This document shows positions 1 to 6,484 of a stretch of 8,471 bases of DNA, in pieces (position 1 is the stretch's first letter; each line of letters begins with the position of its first letter). Below the pieces are notes generated by a model, which saw nothing but the letters and a program-made list of their open reading frames with translations, did not search any database and was not told the DNA's origin. Origin of the DNA: an uncultured Thermomicrobiales bacterium. GTDB lineage: Bacteria; Chloroflexota; Chloroflexia; Thermomicrobiales; UBA6265. The position numbers and the translations under genes were made by a program. The stretch lies in assembly GCA_902806355.1 (NCBI GenBank), contig CADCWI010000026.1:1-8471 (forward strand). Reading direction: 5' to 3'.

Positions 1-153
1 GGCACCATCGGCGAAATCGTCGCAAATCGAGACCTGGATGTTGATATTGACCGTTTCATCCGGGGTGTCAGTGGGTTGGGCCGAGGCAGAAACGGCCAGG
101 CCACCTAACAACGTCAGCATCGCAGACAGTACGAATGTGACTCGTCGTATCAT
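1..153 (-). CDS. Secreted protein of unknown function, N-terminal part
   Basis: The first 51 codons of a gene that leaves the window at its left edge. The product opens with a classic Sec signal peptide: MIRR as the basic n-region, then a hydrophobic core (TFVLSAMLTLLGGLAV), then SASAQ as a likely signal peptidase I site (A-x-A before Q27). The mature start is PTDTPDETVNINIQVSICDD, polar and Thr/Pro-rich, with one cysteine. There is no lipobox, so it is probably exported rather than lipid-anchored. The ATG at 153-151 is well supported: a purine-rich Shine-Dalgarno (GGGAGAGGGG on the minus strand, 168-159) lies 5 bases upstream. The stop of the 204-590 frame is 50 bp away. The function cannot be read from this fragment. 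Confidence 0.7.
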   Translation of the reverse strand, partial: MIRRVTFVLSAMLTLLGGLAVSASAQPTDTPDETVNINIQVSICDDFADGA

Positions 154-203
154 GAGAACCCCTCTCCCAATTGCATAGGTATGAATGTCGAACTGTTCCC
201 ATG

Positions 204-590
204 TTACTTGCCGGCTGATTCTACGAACTCCCTCGCTTCCTGTGCCCCGTCATCGTTCACGCTGAATCTGGCATCGGTCTGGCCACCGTCGCCCCAGTCG
301 CTGAACTCCTTGGCGACCTCATCCACTGCATGGACCGAACCAGGTGCTTCCAGATCGTTCGTCACCCAGATCCCGATGTCCTCCCTGCCTTCGAGCCCTC
401 GTCCCTCGATGTCAGCTGTCACGAACCACGCCTGCTCGAAATCGATCGACCGGGCCGCTTGGGCGTTGCGGAGGCTGCCGCCTCCATCGACGGTCAATTC
501 CTCACCGATCGCGCTGACCAGCGCGTCGTCGACCGGCTCGCCGTGACCTCCGTGTGACCACGAGGGCAAGCCAGGCAGAGAGCCCGTCAC
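204..590 (-). pseudogene. 3' remnant of a small exported-protein gene
   Basis: An open frame of 128 codons ending in TAA at 206-204. From about residue 18 it reads like a real small globular protein: DDALVSAIGEEL, GGGSLRNAQAARS, then AWFVTADIEGRGLEGREDIG, then KEFSDWGDGG and a C-terminal DDGAQEAREFVESAGK. I recall this pattern (a Phe-Val-x-Ala-Asp-Ile-x-Gly-x-Gly-Leu-Glu-Gly strand, then Glu-Phe-Ser-Asp-Trp-Gly-Asp) from uncharacterised, mostly lipoprotein-like secreted proteins of Actinobacteria and Chloroflexota; that is memory, not a search. Such proteins should begin with a signal peptide. Here the only upstream start is a GTG at 590, in the loop of the 566-613 hairpin, so the first eight codons are hairpin sequence and no signal peptide exists. 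The simplest reading is a 5'-truncated gene. A short cytoplasmic protein with a start I did not recognise is the alternative. Confidence 0.5.
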
Positions 591-613
591 AACGGGCTCT
601 CTGCCTGGCTTGC
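566..613 (-). terminator. Perfect 22-bp hairpin after the heparinase-like gene
   Basis: Positions 566-587 and 592-613 are exact reverse complements, separated by the 4-base loop CACA. The hairpin begins 20 bp past the stop codon of the heparinase-like gene on the minus strand, where a terminator belongs. The stem is very long and fully paired, but no T-run follows on either strand. It may act as a strong stem terminator or a 3'-end protecting structure rather than a canonical U-tailed terminator. It also blocks or sequesters the only start available to the 204-590 frame. Confidence 0.7.
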
Positions 614-632
614 GATTGACGTGACGTGCGAA

Positions 633-2459
633 TCAGTCTGCTGTCTTGCGAAGCGCAGGACCGACTGGGACGATCTCCAGGCGAAGCCGCACGTGAATAG
701 CCGGTGCGCCCGGAATTCGGACACAAAGGCGCTGGAGCACGTCAGCCTTGTCGTTCGCCCGGCTCTCCTCCTCCAACGGTTCGAGTTCAAACTCGACCCC
801 GGCCGGGTCTTCGATCGATACCCGAAGGTGATGGTGCAAGCCCTGGATCAATGCCGTGGTGCCATCCACGGTCACCGGTAACCAGGTGACGAACACGTCT
901 TCGAGGTCACAGCCTGCGTCGGCAAAGCGGAAGGTGTCCTCCAGCCAGATGATGCTCGTCTTTTGATCCATCGAGAATCTTCGCTGCGCATGTTCAAGGG
1001 CAGGAACAGGGTAGGCCTGGGCGAACGTCACGGCCATCGCCTTTCGCCCGTGTGCCCCATCGGGCCCGACACCGTGAATCGAGCCGGCATACACCCGACC
1101 GGTTCCTTGGAGCTGCCCGCCCACACGGGGAACGCCATGCCCCCCGGAGTTGGCGAAGATGTTCGCGTACCGCTTCCGGGCACTGAAGTAATCGCGATCG
1201 ACCCGGCCCGGTCCAGGATCGGTCAGGAAGTCCTCGCCCGCGACATTGAGCACGAAGGAGCCGACATCGTTATGGTTGTGGTTCTCGTCGTTGTGACCCG
1301 CCTTGACGATCAGCACGATCGGCTCGCCTCCGGTCGTGGCTTCCGTGAGACGGGCGATTCCCGTAGCGGGGAGCACGGTGTCCGCAACCGGCTCCGCTTC
1401 ATGCCGCCGGCCATCCCACCAGGCCAGGTTGCGCAGTCCGCGGGGTCCGCCTGCCTGGTGGTCGAGCGTAGAGCCAGGGGAGAGCAGGTTCAACAATGAC
1501 GGCTCACCCGTTCGCTCGGCGAGGCGGGCGATGATGCCAGGGTTGATCGCAACATCGGCCGGGCAGTCTGAAAAGCTCACGAACCGGTCATTTGGAAGCA
1601 GCATCTTCGCGGGGAACGTCGCGATCTGCCGCATTCGTGGCACTGACAGCAGATCGATCTGGCCGCCGGTCCGAGAGCGGAGCATTTCGGCGAACACGAC
1701 CACGTTGTTGAGCCCGTACTGCCAATACCCCACACCTTCCGTCGATCCGCCATCCTCCTCGAACGCCGTTGCCAGATAGGTCTCGAGGCTCTCGAGAATC
1801 AGGGTGAGGGCGTGCGCAAGTCGCCTGGAGTCGTGCTCCAGATACAGGAATGCGCCGCCGATCGCGCCGCTGCAGACGCCGTTCCAGTTGTCACTGCCAT
1901 TGAACCAGCGCAAGTCGAAGTGGCCCTGGAAGAAGGGAGTGAAGATGCGGTCATCGATCTCTCGCTGGACGCGCCGCCGCACCTCGGGGTCGAGTTCTTC
2001 TCCCAGCAAGGCGAGAATCTCGACCAGGGCCAAGGCCGTCTCGGCTGCCATCAGGTCGATCACCCGGGCATGGGCTGGCACGACCCATGTGGTCTCCTCG
2101 CAGATGTCCCACAGGTAGTCGTGAATGGCGTCCTTCAGCTCGCGACGGCCCAGGATGAACCGCAGGACCAACGCGTTGAGCGTATGGCGCTTGAGGAAAT
2201 AGGGCGCCTGGTATGGCTCCCGCTCACCACGGAGGGCAAATGCCTGGTGCCGGGAGTACGTTGTCTGAGGGATCATGTCGGCGTTGGCCAACAGGGTATC
2301 CGCTTCGGCGAGCATCGCCTGAACGTACGGTTCATTCCGCATCGTGTCGAGGTGGCGGTGAACGTGCTCGAACTCCGGAAACACCGGCCTGTCCCTGTGG
2401 AGGAGCCTTTCCAGTTCGGACGCCGTCCGATCGAAGGGGGAAGAATCGTGGAGTGTCAT
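633..2459 (-). CDS. Heparinase II/III family protein (polysaccharide lyase-like)
   Basis: A 608-residue protein of the heparinase II/III-like family. These enzymes cleave uronate-containing polysaccharides (heparin, heparan, alginate and similar) by beta-elimination. The N-terminal 350 residues suit the alpha/alpha toroid, with family landmarks ICEETTWVVPAH (119-130), DNWNGVCSGAIGG (190-202) and EGVGYWQYG (241-249). The C-terminal beta-sandwich opens near residue 365 and carries the family's metal/catalytic-region signature GHNDENHNHNDVGSF (388-402), then NSGGHGVPRVGGQLQ (437-451). The landmarks I recognise are all present, so it looks intact. No signal peptide is visible at the N-terminus (MTLHDSSPFDRTASELERLL), suggesting action on imported oligosaccharides in the cytoplasm. 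The ATG at 2459-2457 has a weak GGCGGA 5 bases upstream. It lies 100 bp behind the 2560-3042 gene with no terminator between, so the two may be cotranscribed. The substrate cannot be deduced here. Confidence 0.9.
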   Translation of the reverse strand: MTLHDSSPFDRTASELERLLHRDRPVFPEFEHVHRHLDTMRNEPYVQAMLAEADTLLANADMIPQTTYSRHQAFALRGEREPYQAPYFLKRHTLNALVLRFILGRRELKDAIHDYLWDICEETTWVVPAHARVIDLMAAETALALVEILALLGEELDPEVRRRVQREIDDRIFTPFFQGHFDLRWFNGSDNWNGVCSGAIGGAFLYLEHDSRRLAHALTLILESLETYLATAFEEDGGSTEGVGYWQYGLNNVVVFAEMLRSRTGGQIDLLSVPRMRQIATFPAKMLLPNDRFVSFSDCPADVAINPGIIARLAERTGEPSLLNLLSPGSTLDHQAGGPRGLRNLAWWDGRRHEAEPVADTVLPATGIARLTEATTGGEPIVLIVKAGHNDENHNHNDVGSFVLNVAGEDFLTDPGPGRVDRDYFSARKRYANIFANSGGHGVPRVGGQLQGTGRVYAGSIHGVGPDGAHGRKAMAVTFAQAYPVPALEHAQRRFSMDQKTSIIWLEDTFRFADAGCDLEDVFVTWLPVTVDGTTALIQGLHHHLRVSIEDPAGVEFELEPLEEESRANDKADVLQRLCVRIPGAPAIHVRLRLEIVPVGPALRKTAD

Positions 2460-2559
2460 GATCGTCCGCCGTCTATCGGACAGCGCCTCGTCTCACGAAA
2501 GGCGGCAGCTCTCGATAATGCCGGGTGTCCGACCGCCGCCATCCCTGCATGACGCCTGT

Positions 2560-3042
2560 CTACGAAGGGCCTCCCGCGCCCTCCGGCTCGAAATTGACCG
2601 GGTGCCCGGCGAAGTGGCACTCGCGCTGGATCTGCGCATGTTCGCTCGTGCGCCAGCGGCAACGCGTGCAGAACTCCTCCTTGTAGAAGAAGTCGAACAG
2701 CGGCCGCGCCATCACGGTCAGCGGCCGGTCGATCGCCAGCCGCTGGTACTCCGCGACGAGCAGCGGATCGATCTCGGCGGGAAGATGGACCAGGCAATCG
2801 GGATAGCGGAGGGTGTGCTCGCTTCCGTTTGCCCTGTCGCGGAACGTAAGCATCCGTGCGGGCGGCTCGAGATCCCCCTGCGCGCGCATCTCGTCCACGA
2901 CCAGGTCGTGCACACCCCAATCGACGCCCGCCCGGGCGGAGAGATACTGCAACAGGCGGGCCTTGTCGATCGAGCGCGTGGCGAGGCGATCGATCAGGGG
3001 CATCACGCGGCGAACGACATCTCGGGTAGCGCGGTAGGTCAT
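2560..3042 (-). CDS. Unknown protein with C-terminal Cys/His cluster
   Basis: I do not recognise this family. The 160-residue product is soluble and charged, with no signal peptide or membrane segment. The first 60 residues look helical (TYRATRDVVRRVMPLIDRL; DKARLLQYLSARAGV). The second half looks mixed alpha/beta (TLRYPDCLVHLPAEIDPLL; PLTVMARPLFDFFYKEEF). Near the end, C125-x2-C128 followed by C142-H143-x3-H147 resembles a small zinc site; metal binding is inference. Codon use is strongly G/C-ending and the in-register antisense frame is free of stops, so coding is convincing. The start is uncertain. The frame stays open to 3324 (TTG), but third-position G/C falls off upstream of about 3065, and the ATG at 3042 overlaps (ATGA) the stop of another minus-strand frame (3242-3039); I chose it for these reasons. 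ATG at 3072 is an alternative. The heparinase-like gene follows after 100 bp. Confidence 0.6.
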   Translation of the reverse strand: MTYRATRDVVRRVMPLIDRLATRSIDKARLLQYLSARAGVDWGVHDLVVDEMRAQGDLEPPARMLTFRDRANGSEHTLRYPDCLVHLPAEIDPLLVAEYQRLAIDRPLTVMARPLFDFFYKEEFCTRCRWRTSEHAQIQRECHFAGHPVNFEPEGAGGPS

Positions 3043-3501
3043 GGTTGCGAGTCCGGGACGAGAGCGGAGCATTCGGCGAGCGGCGTCGTAGGTGTGCAAG
3101 TCATCCTGTGCATGACCAAGCGTACCGCGTTTCGGGCTGGATTGGACCGGGTGTGGAGATCCGTTCCCTGTCGCACGCGCGTCCAGGGTGCCGTGCCGAA
3201 AAGCATCTCGGCGTGCACCGAGGCAATCGTGAAGATGCTCATGAACCTTGCTGTCCAGGGCTGCCTTCTGGACCGGCTCCCGCCACCCGAGCCGTTCGTT
3301 GGCCGCGTCCGGAGCATCGGGCAAGGTGATCGTGTCGACCAGGGGATCGGCGAGCGCGAGTCAACCTCCGGTCAGGACTCCGCGCAACCCGTCCCTATCA
3401 TGCAGACCCCGCTCGTCCGCCGGGAAAGATGTCTGCTCGTCATCGTGATATTCCATGCGATGAACGGCGAGGGTGACAACAGGGTCAGCGGCGCGCGGCG
3501 A
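3043..3501 (-). other. Stretch without a confident gene
   Basis: About 460 bp between the 72-residue membrane protein and the Cys/His protein. On the minus strand the reading frame shared by both neighbours is interrupted only once, by TGA at 3363-3361. Before it lies a 31-codon frame (ATG 3456) encoding MEYHDDEQTSFPADERGL and a short tail; after it the frame reads LALADPLVDTITLPDAPDAA. Both pieces use G/C-ending codons, whereas about 3065-3215 does not. A second minus frame (3242-3039, 67 codons, MSIFTIASVHAEMLFGTAPW) has AAGG just before its ATG and a stop overlapping the ATG at 3042. These may be small genes or pieces of a decayed one. I see no RNA gene or convincing terminator. Confidence 0.4.
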
Positions 3502-3720
3502 TTACGCGCGGAAGAACGTGCCAGCGTCGAGGAGGATACTGACGTCAACGCTCGTCGCCGCGAGGATGATCAGCACCATCGCCAGCGTGAGCGTCATCGC
3601 TATCGTGAGCAGGAGCGGCAGCACGGAACTGTCTGGTGCCGCTGGGAGCAGATCCATGTCGTGCCGGTGATCGGATGCGGGGCGTGCCGGAGCTGCCGTG
3701 AACGTGGAGTGCTGGATCAT
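3502..3720 (-). CDS. Small single-pass membrane protein, unknown family
   Basis: A 72-residue protein with a polar, His/Pro/Ala-rich N-terminus (residues 1-31) and one strong membrane segment at about 33-54 (VLPLLLTIAMTLTLAMVLII). A short tail follows: SVDVSILLDAGTFFRA. Codons are mostly G/C-ending, as in the neighbouring real genes. The ATG at 3720-3718 is preceded by AAGGGG on the minus strand with 9 bases between, an acceptable ribosome binding site. The N-terminal part has few basic residues and no cleavage motif follows the hydrophobic stretch, so a membrane anchor is likelier than a cleaved signal. I cannot assign a family. It is followed at 3501 by the uncertain stretch in the same reading frame, and may lead a minus-strand transcript running toward the heparinase-like gene. 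Confidence 0.6.
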   Translation of the reverse strand: MIQHSTFTAAPARPASDHRHDMDLLPAAPDSSVLPLLLTIAMTLTLAMVLIILAATSVDVSILLDAGTFFRA

Positions 3721-3834
3721 GGTGCGGAACCCCTTTCGATATGAAGCCGTGCCGTATCAACACGACCTACGATAGGGATCTCGCGTCAAAGCGCCGTGGG
3801 AAGAAGCTGGGAGTTTGCAGGGAATCGCGAGGTG

Positions 3835-4458
3835 TCAGATGGCGGGGAGAGCACCGGCGTTCAGGGAATCGGCGGTGCTTGCGCCGACGCCGCGCAGCAC
3901 CTGGTCGATCACCGTCGCCGCCAGCTCGGACGTGCTGCGGCCGCCTCTGGCCGGGCCATAGGTGAGGGGGTAGATCGTGGCGAAGAGCAGCACGATCGTG
4001 ACCTGGGTGTCGACATCCTCGCGAATCACCCCGGCGTCCCTGGCCCGGTCCAGCATCCGCACCAGGGCCTGGAAGCGCCGGTCCTGATGTGGGGGAGGGA
4101 TCGATTCCCGGACTTCCGCCGGCAAACGCCCGGTGATCTTGGCCTCCATCAGCCAGCCGTGGCGCTCCGCGACCTCGTACATCCGCCGCAAGGCGATCCG
4201 GATGCCAGCGATCGGGTCCTCCTCCGCCTCTCCCTCGCCGAGAGCGCCCGAGATCTCCCCCATCATTCCGCGCATGATCTCGGTCAGCAGGTCATGCTTG
4301 CCCGGGAAGTTGCGGTAGATCGTGCCGACGCCGAGCCCGGCACGCTCGGCGATGTCCTTGATCTCCGTGTCGATGCCCTGCTCCGCGAACACCGCCTTGG
4401 CAGCCTGGAGGATGCGTTCCCGGTTGGCGGCGGCATCGGCTCTGAGCGTTCTGTTCAT
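3835..4458 (-). CDS. TetR/AcrR-family transcriptional repressor
   Basis: A 207-residue TetR-family regulator of normal length. The N-terminal DNA-binding domain is clear: helix 1 ANRERILQAAKAVFAEQGID (11-30), then the helix-turn-helix IKDIAERAGLGVGTIYRNF (33-51) and the helix-4 start PGKHDLLTEIM (52-62). The C-terminal part (about 70-200) is the variable all-helical ligand-binding and dimer domain; no specific ligand can be read from it. It is transcribed divergently from the DHA2 efflux gene across 400 bp, the standard arrangement in which the repressor controls the pump and itself, and is released when the pumped compound binds. The ATG at 4458-4456 has only a weak purine stretch (CCAGAG) upstream. 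An alternative role as regulator of the minus-strand genes downstream cannot be excluded. Family assignment is firm; the target is inferred from position. Confidence 0.93.
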   Translation of the reverse strand: MNRTLRADAAANRERILQAAKAVFAEQGIDTEIKDIAERAGLGVGTIYRNFPGKHDLLTEIMRGMMGEISGALGEGEAEEDPIAGIRIALRRMYEVAERHGWLMEAKITGRLPAEVRESIPPPHQDRRFQALVRMLDRARDAGVIREDVDTQVTIVLLFATIYPLTYGPARGGRSTSELAATVIDQVLRGVGASTADSLNAGALPAI

Positions 4459-4555
4459 GGACTCTGGTTCCAGTTCACAATACCGTGCATGGAGGTGCTA
4501 TGGTTCGACTGGCTCACGTAGGTGCGGCATGCCATCCTGGGGAGCACGTCACTCC

Positions 4556-4585
4556 ATCATAATCGGAATCCGGAGTCCATTTCAC
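4556..4585 (-). promoter_or_regulatory. Probable promoter of the TetR gene with internal palindrome
   Basis: Read on the minus strand: -35 GTGAAA (4585-4580, 4 of 6 matches), an 18-bp spacer, and -10 TATGAT (4561-4556, 5 of 6). The start would fall near 4549, giving a leader of about 90 bases. Within the spacer is the near-palindrome GGAATCCGGAGTCC (4565-4578, pattern GGANTCCGGANTCC). In addition GAATCCGG (4566-4573) is repeated inverted as CCGGATTC (4587-4594). A repressor bound here would block the promoter, which suggests autoregulation. This is inferred from pattern only. Confidence 0.45.
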
Positions 4586-4654
4586 GCCGGATTCACACGT
4601 CGCCCCGGAGCGTCGCACGAGCTTGGCATAACAATAGTTTCGCGGTATAGGTCC

Positions 4655-4670
4655 ATGGCGCCATATATGG
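4655..4670. promoter_or_regulatory. Overlapping palindromes abutting the efflux promoter
   Basis: Two perfect 10-bp palindromes overlap by four bases: ATGGCGCCAT (4655-4664) and CCATATATGG (4661-4670). The second ends at the base before the -35 TTGACA at 4671. Paired symmetric sites touching a -35 box are a typical place for a TetR-type operator. Which protein binds is inferred from the adjacent regulator gene. Confidence 0.4.
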
Positions 4671-4699
4671 TTGACATCCGCCTCGTCATCTTCTAGCAT
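4671..4699 (+). promoter_or_regulatory. Sigma70-type promoter of the DHA2 efflux gene
   Basis: The -35 box is a perfect TTGACA (4671-4676). After a 17-bp spacer comes -10 TAGCAT (4694-4699, 4 of 6 matches). Transcription would start near 4706, leaving a leader of about 150 bases before the ATG at 4859. It is the best promoter match I found in the window, lies in an AT-richer stretch, and points at the efflux gene. Confidence 0.6.
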
Positions 4700-4707
4700 C
4701 CTTAAGC

Positions 4708-4721
4708 GGAACAGGCGTTCC
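4708..4721. promoter_or_regulatory. Inverted repeat just downstream of predicted start site
   Basis: GGAAC and GTTCC, separated by AGGC, form a 5-bp-arm inverted repeat directly after the predicted transcription start of the efflux gene. The 6-bp palindrome CTTAAG (4701-4706) precedes it. It could be a second operator half or a small 5' hairpin; the arms are short enough to arise by chance. Confidence 0.25.
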
Positions 4722-4858
4722 ACATATGCACATTACAATTGGTGCCGCAACCTGCCACGTCCACTCCGAAGTGGTCACTCCCTGCTAGCCGCGTTGCGAG
4801 CCGTGCTGGCCTGCACCGGGCGATCATCAATCCGTCGCACAGAATTGGGAACCGTTTC

Positions 4859-6484
4859 ATGAGCGATCAGCGCACTGCCGTGAGCCCGGAAGCCGCCGCT
4901 CCGGACGAAGAACACTCCTACCTCTCGCACCGCCAGATCATCGTCGTCATGGTCGGCTTGATGGCCGGCATGCTGCTGGCGGCGCTCGACCAGAGTATCG
5001 TCGGCACCGCGCTGCCCCGGATCGTCAGCGACCTCGGCGGGCTCGATCATCTCTCCTGGGTCGTTACCGCCTATCTCCTGACCTCGACGGCGGTGACTCC
5101 TCTCTGGGGCAAGATCTCCGACCTCTACGGGCGACGCCTGATCTTCCAGATCGCGATCGTGATCTTTATCGTTGGATCCGCGCTTTGCGGGCTCAGCCAG
5201 AACATGTTCCAGCTGATCCTCTTCCGCGCGATCCAGGGGATTGGCGGCGGTGGGTTGTTCGCGATCGCGCTGAGCGTGATCGGGGACGTCATCCCGGCCC
5301 GCGAGCGCGGCCGGTACCAGGGCTATTTCGGAGCCGTCTTCGGCGTGTCCAGCGTGGCTGGTCCTCTTCTCGGTGGCTGGTTCACCGATGGACCCGGCTG
5401 GCGCTGGATCTTCTACATCAATCTCCCGATTGGCATCGCGGCCCTCGTCATCACCTCGATTGCCCTCAAGCTGCCGGTGGTTCGCCGCGAGCACGTGATC
5501 GATTACCTCGGCGCCTCGCTGATCGTCGGTGCGGTGACCTCGCTCCTGCTCTATCTCAACTGGGCGGGGGGCGAGTACGGATGGACGTCCGGGACCGCCC
5601 TGCTGCTCGTTGGGTTGTCGATCGCGCTTACGGTTGGGTTCATCTTCGCCGAGCTACGGGCGACCGAACCGATCATCCCGATGACGTTGTTCAGGAACTC
5701 GATCTTCAGCATTGGCAATCTCTTCGGATTCCTCTCCGGATTCGCGATGTTCGGCGGCATCATCTATCTGCCGCTGTTCTTCCAGACCGTGATGGGCCTC
5801 AGCCCGACGCGGTCCGGGCTGGCGATGATTCCGACGGTTGTCGGGATCCTCAGCATGTCGATCATCGCCGGTTTGCTGATCACCCGTACCGGGCGGTACA
5901 AGATCTACCCGACGATGGGCGCGGTACTGATCACGATCGCCCTGTTCCTGCTCAGCACGATCACGATGAACACGCCGTACTGGCAGGTTGGTATCTACGT
6001 TTACATCTTCGGTTCCGGGCTCGGCCTGACCATGCAGACGATCACGGTAGCCGTCCAGAACTCGGTCGCCTTCCGGGACATGGGGGTCGCCACCAGCTCG
6101 GTCACCTTCACACGGCAACTCGGCGGGGCGATCGGTGCGGCGGCCCTTGGCGCGGTGCTCGGAACGCGACTCTCACATTACCTTGGGGATACGCCCGGGA
6201 TCGCGGCGGGTGGCGGAGAGATCGCGACCAACAGCGTCGAAGCGATCCAGGCACTGCCGGAACCTGGCAAGTCGATGGTGCTGACGGCGTATGCCGATGC
6301 GATCGGTGATGTCTTCCTGGCGGCGGTTCCGCTCGTGGTCATTGCGTTCGGTGTGTCCCTGTTCCTCAAGGAGATACCGCTCCGGAAGGGTGACCCAGCG
6401 CCACAGCCAGCGAAGTCGGGCGAGGCCACAGCGGCAACCGCCGATTCCGGTGAGCGTTCGGCGCCGGTGTTCTCGGGCCACTGA
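4859..6484 (+). CDS. DHA2-family (EmrB/QacA-type) MFS drug efflux transporter
   Basis: A 541-residue integral membrane protein of the DHA2 branch of the major facilitator superfamily: drug/H+ antiporters with 14 membrane helices, here matching the usual length. After a polar N-terminal 25 residues, helix 1 carries motif D1 (LDQSIVGTALPRI, 43-55). The helix 2-3 loop carries motif A (GKISDLYGRR, 84-93). Motif C (GVSSVAGPLLGG, 162-173) marks the antiporter helix 5, followed by WRWIFYINLP (181-190), characteristic of this family. Hydrophobic helices continue to about residue 505. The C-terminal tail is Ala/Pro/Ser-rich. The frame is open upstream to 4739, but the ATG at 4859 begins the normal N-terminus and lies behind a GGGA; upstream residues would be leader sequence. 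It is divergent from the TetR gene, whose product probably represses it. The compound exported cannot be deduced. Confidence 0.95.
   Translation: MSDQRTAVSPEAAAPDEEHSYLSHRQIIVVMVGLMAGMLLAALDQSIVGTALPRIVSDLGGLDHLSWVVTAYLLTSTAVTPLWGKISDLYGRRLIFQIAIVIFIVGSALCGLSQNMFQLILFRAIQGIGGGGLFAIALSVIGDVIPARERGRYQGYFGAVFGVSSVAGPLLGGWFTDGPGWRWIFYINLPIGIAALVITSIALKLPVVRREHVIDYLGASLIVGAVTSLLLYLNWAGGEYGWTSGTALLLVGLSIALTVGFIFAELRATEPIIPMTLFRNSIFSIGNLFGFLSGFAMFGGIIYLPLFFQTVMGLSPTRSGLAMIPTVVGILSMSIIAGLLITRTGRYKIYPTMGAVLITIALFLLSTITMNTPYWQVGIYVYIFGSGLGLTMQTITVAVQNSVAFRDMGVATSSVTFTRQLGGAIGAAALGAVLGTRLSHYLGDTPGIAAGGGEIATNSVEAIQALPEPGKSMVLTAYADAIGDVFLAAVPLVVIAFGVSLFLKEIPLRKGDPAPQPAKSGEATAATADSGERSAPVFSGH

Noticed and set aside
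1812..2552. 246-codon plus-strand frame across the heparinase-like gene
   Set aside because: Antisense shadow of a strongly supported gene; no family features of its own.
2456..2920. Minus-strand frame whose stop overlaps the heparinase ATG (ATGA)
   Set aside because: The product is an Arg/Ala/Gly-rich out-of-frame reading of the Cys/His gene. The overlap looks attractive, but the frame has no protein-like segments.
3361..3363. In-frame TGA as a selenocysteine codon
   Set aside because: No downstream stem-loop of the right kind is evident, the residues around it match no selenoprotein motif I know, and the frame beyond loses coding character around 3065-3215.
2458..3744. 428-codon plus-strand open frame
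   Set aside because: It is exactly in register with minus-strand codons and rich in Arg, His and Gln. It exists because the minus-strand frame avoids TTA, CTA and TCA.
4775..5494. 239-codon minus-strand frame inside the efflux gene
   Set aside because: Asp/Arg/Glu-rich antisense shadow of the MFS gene.
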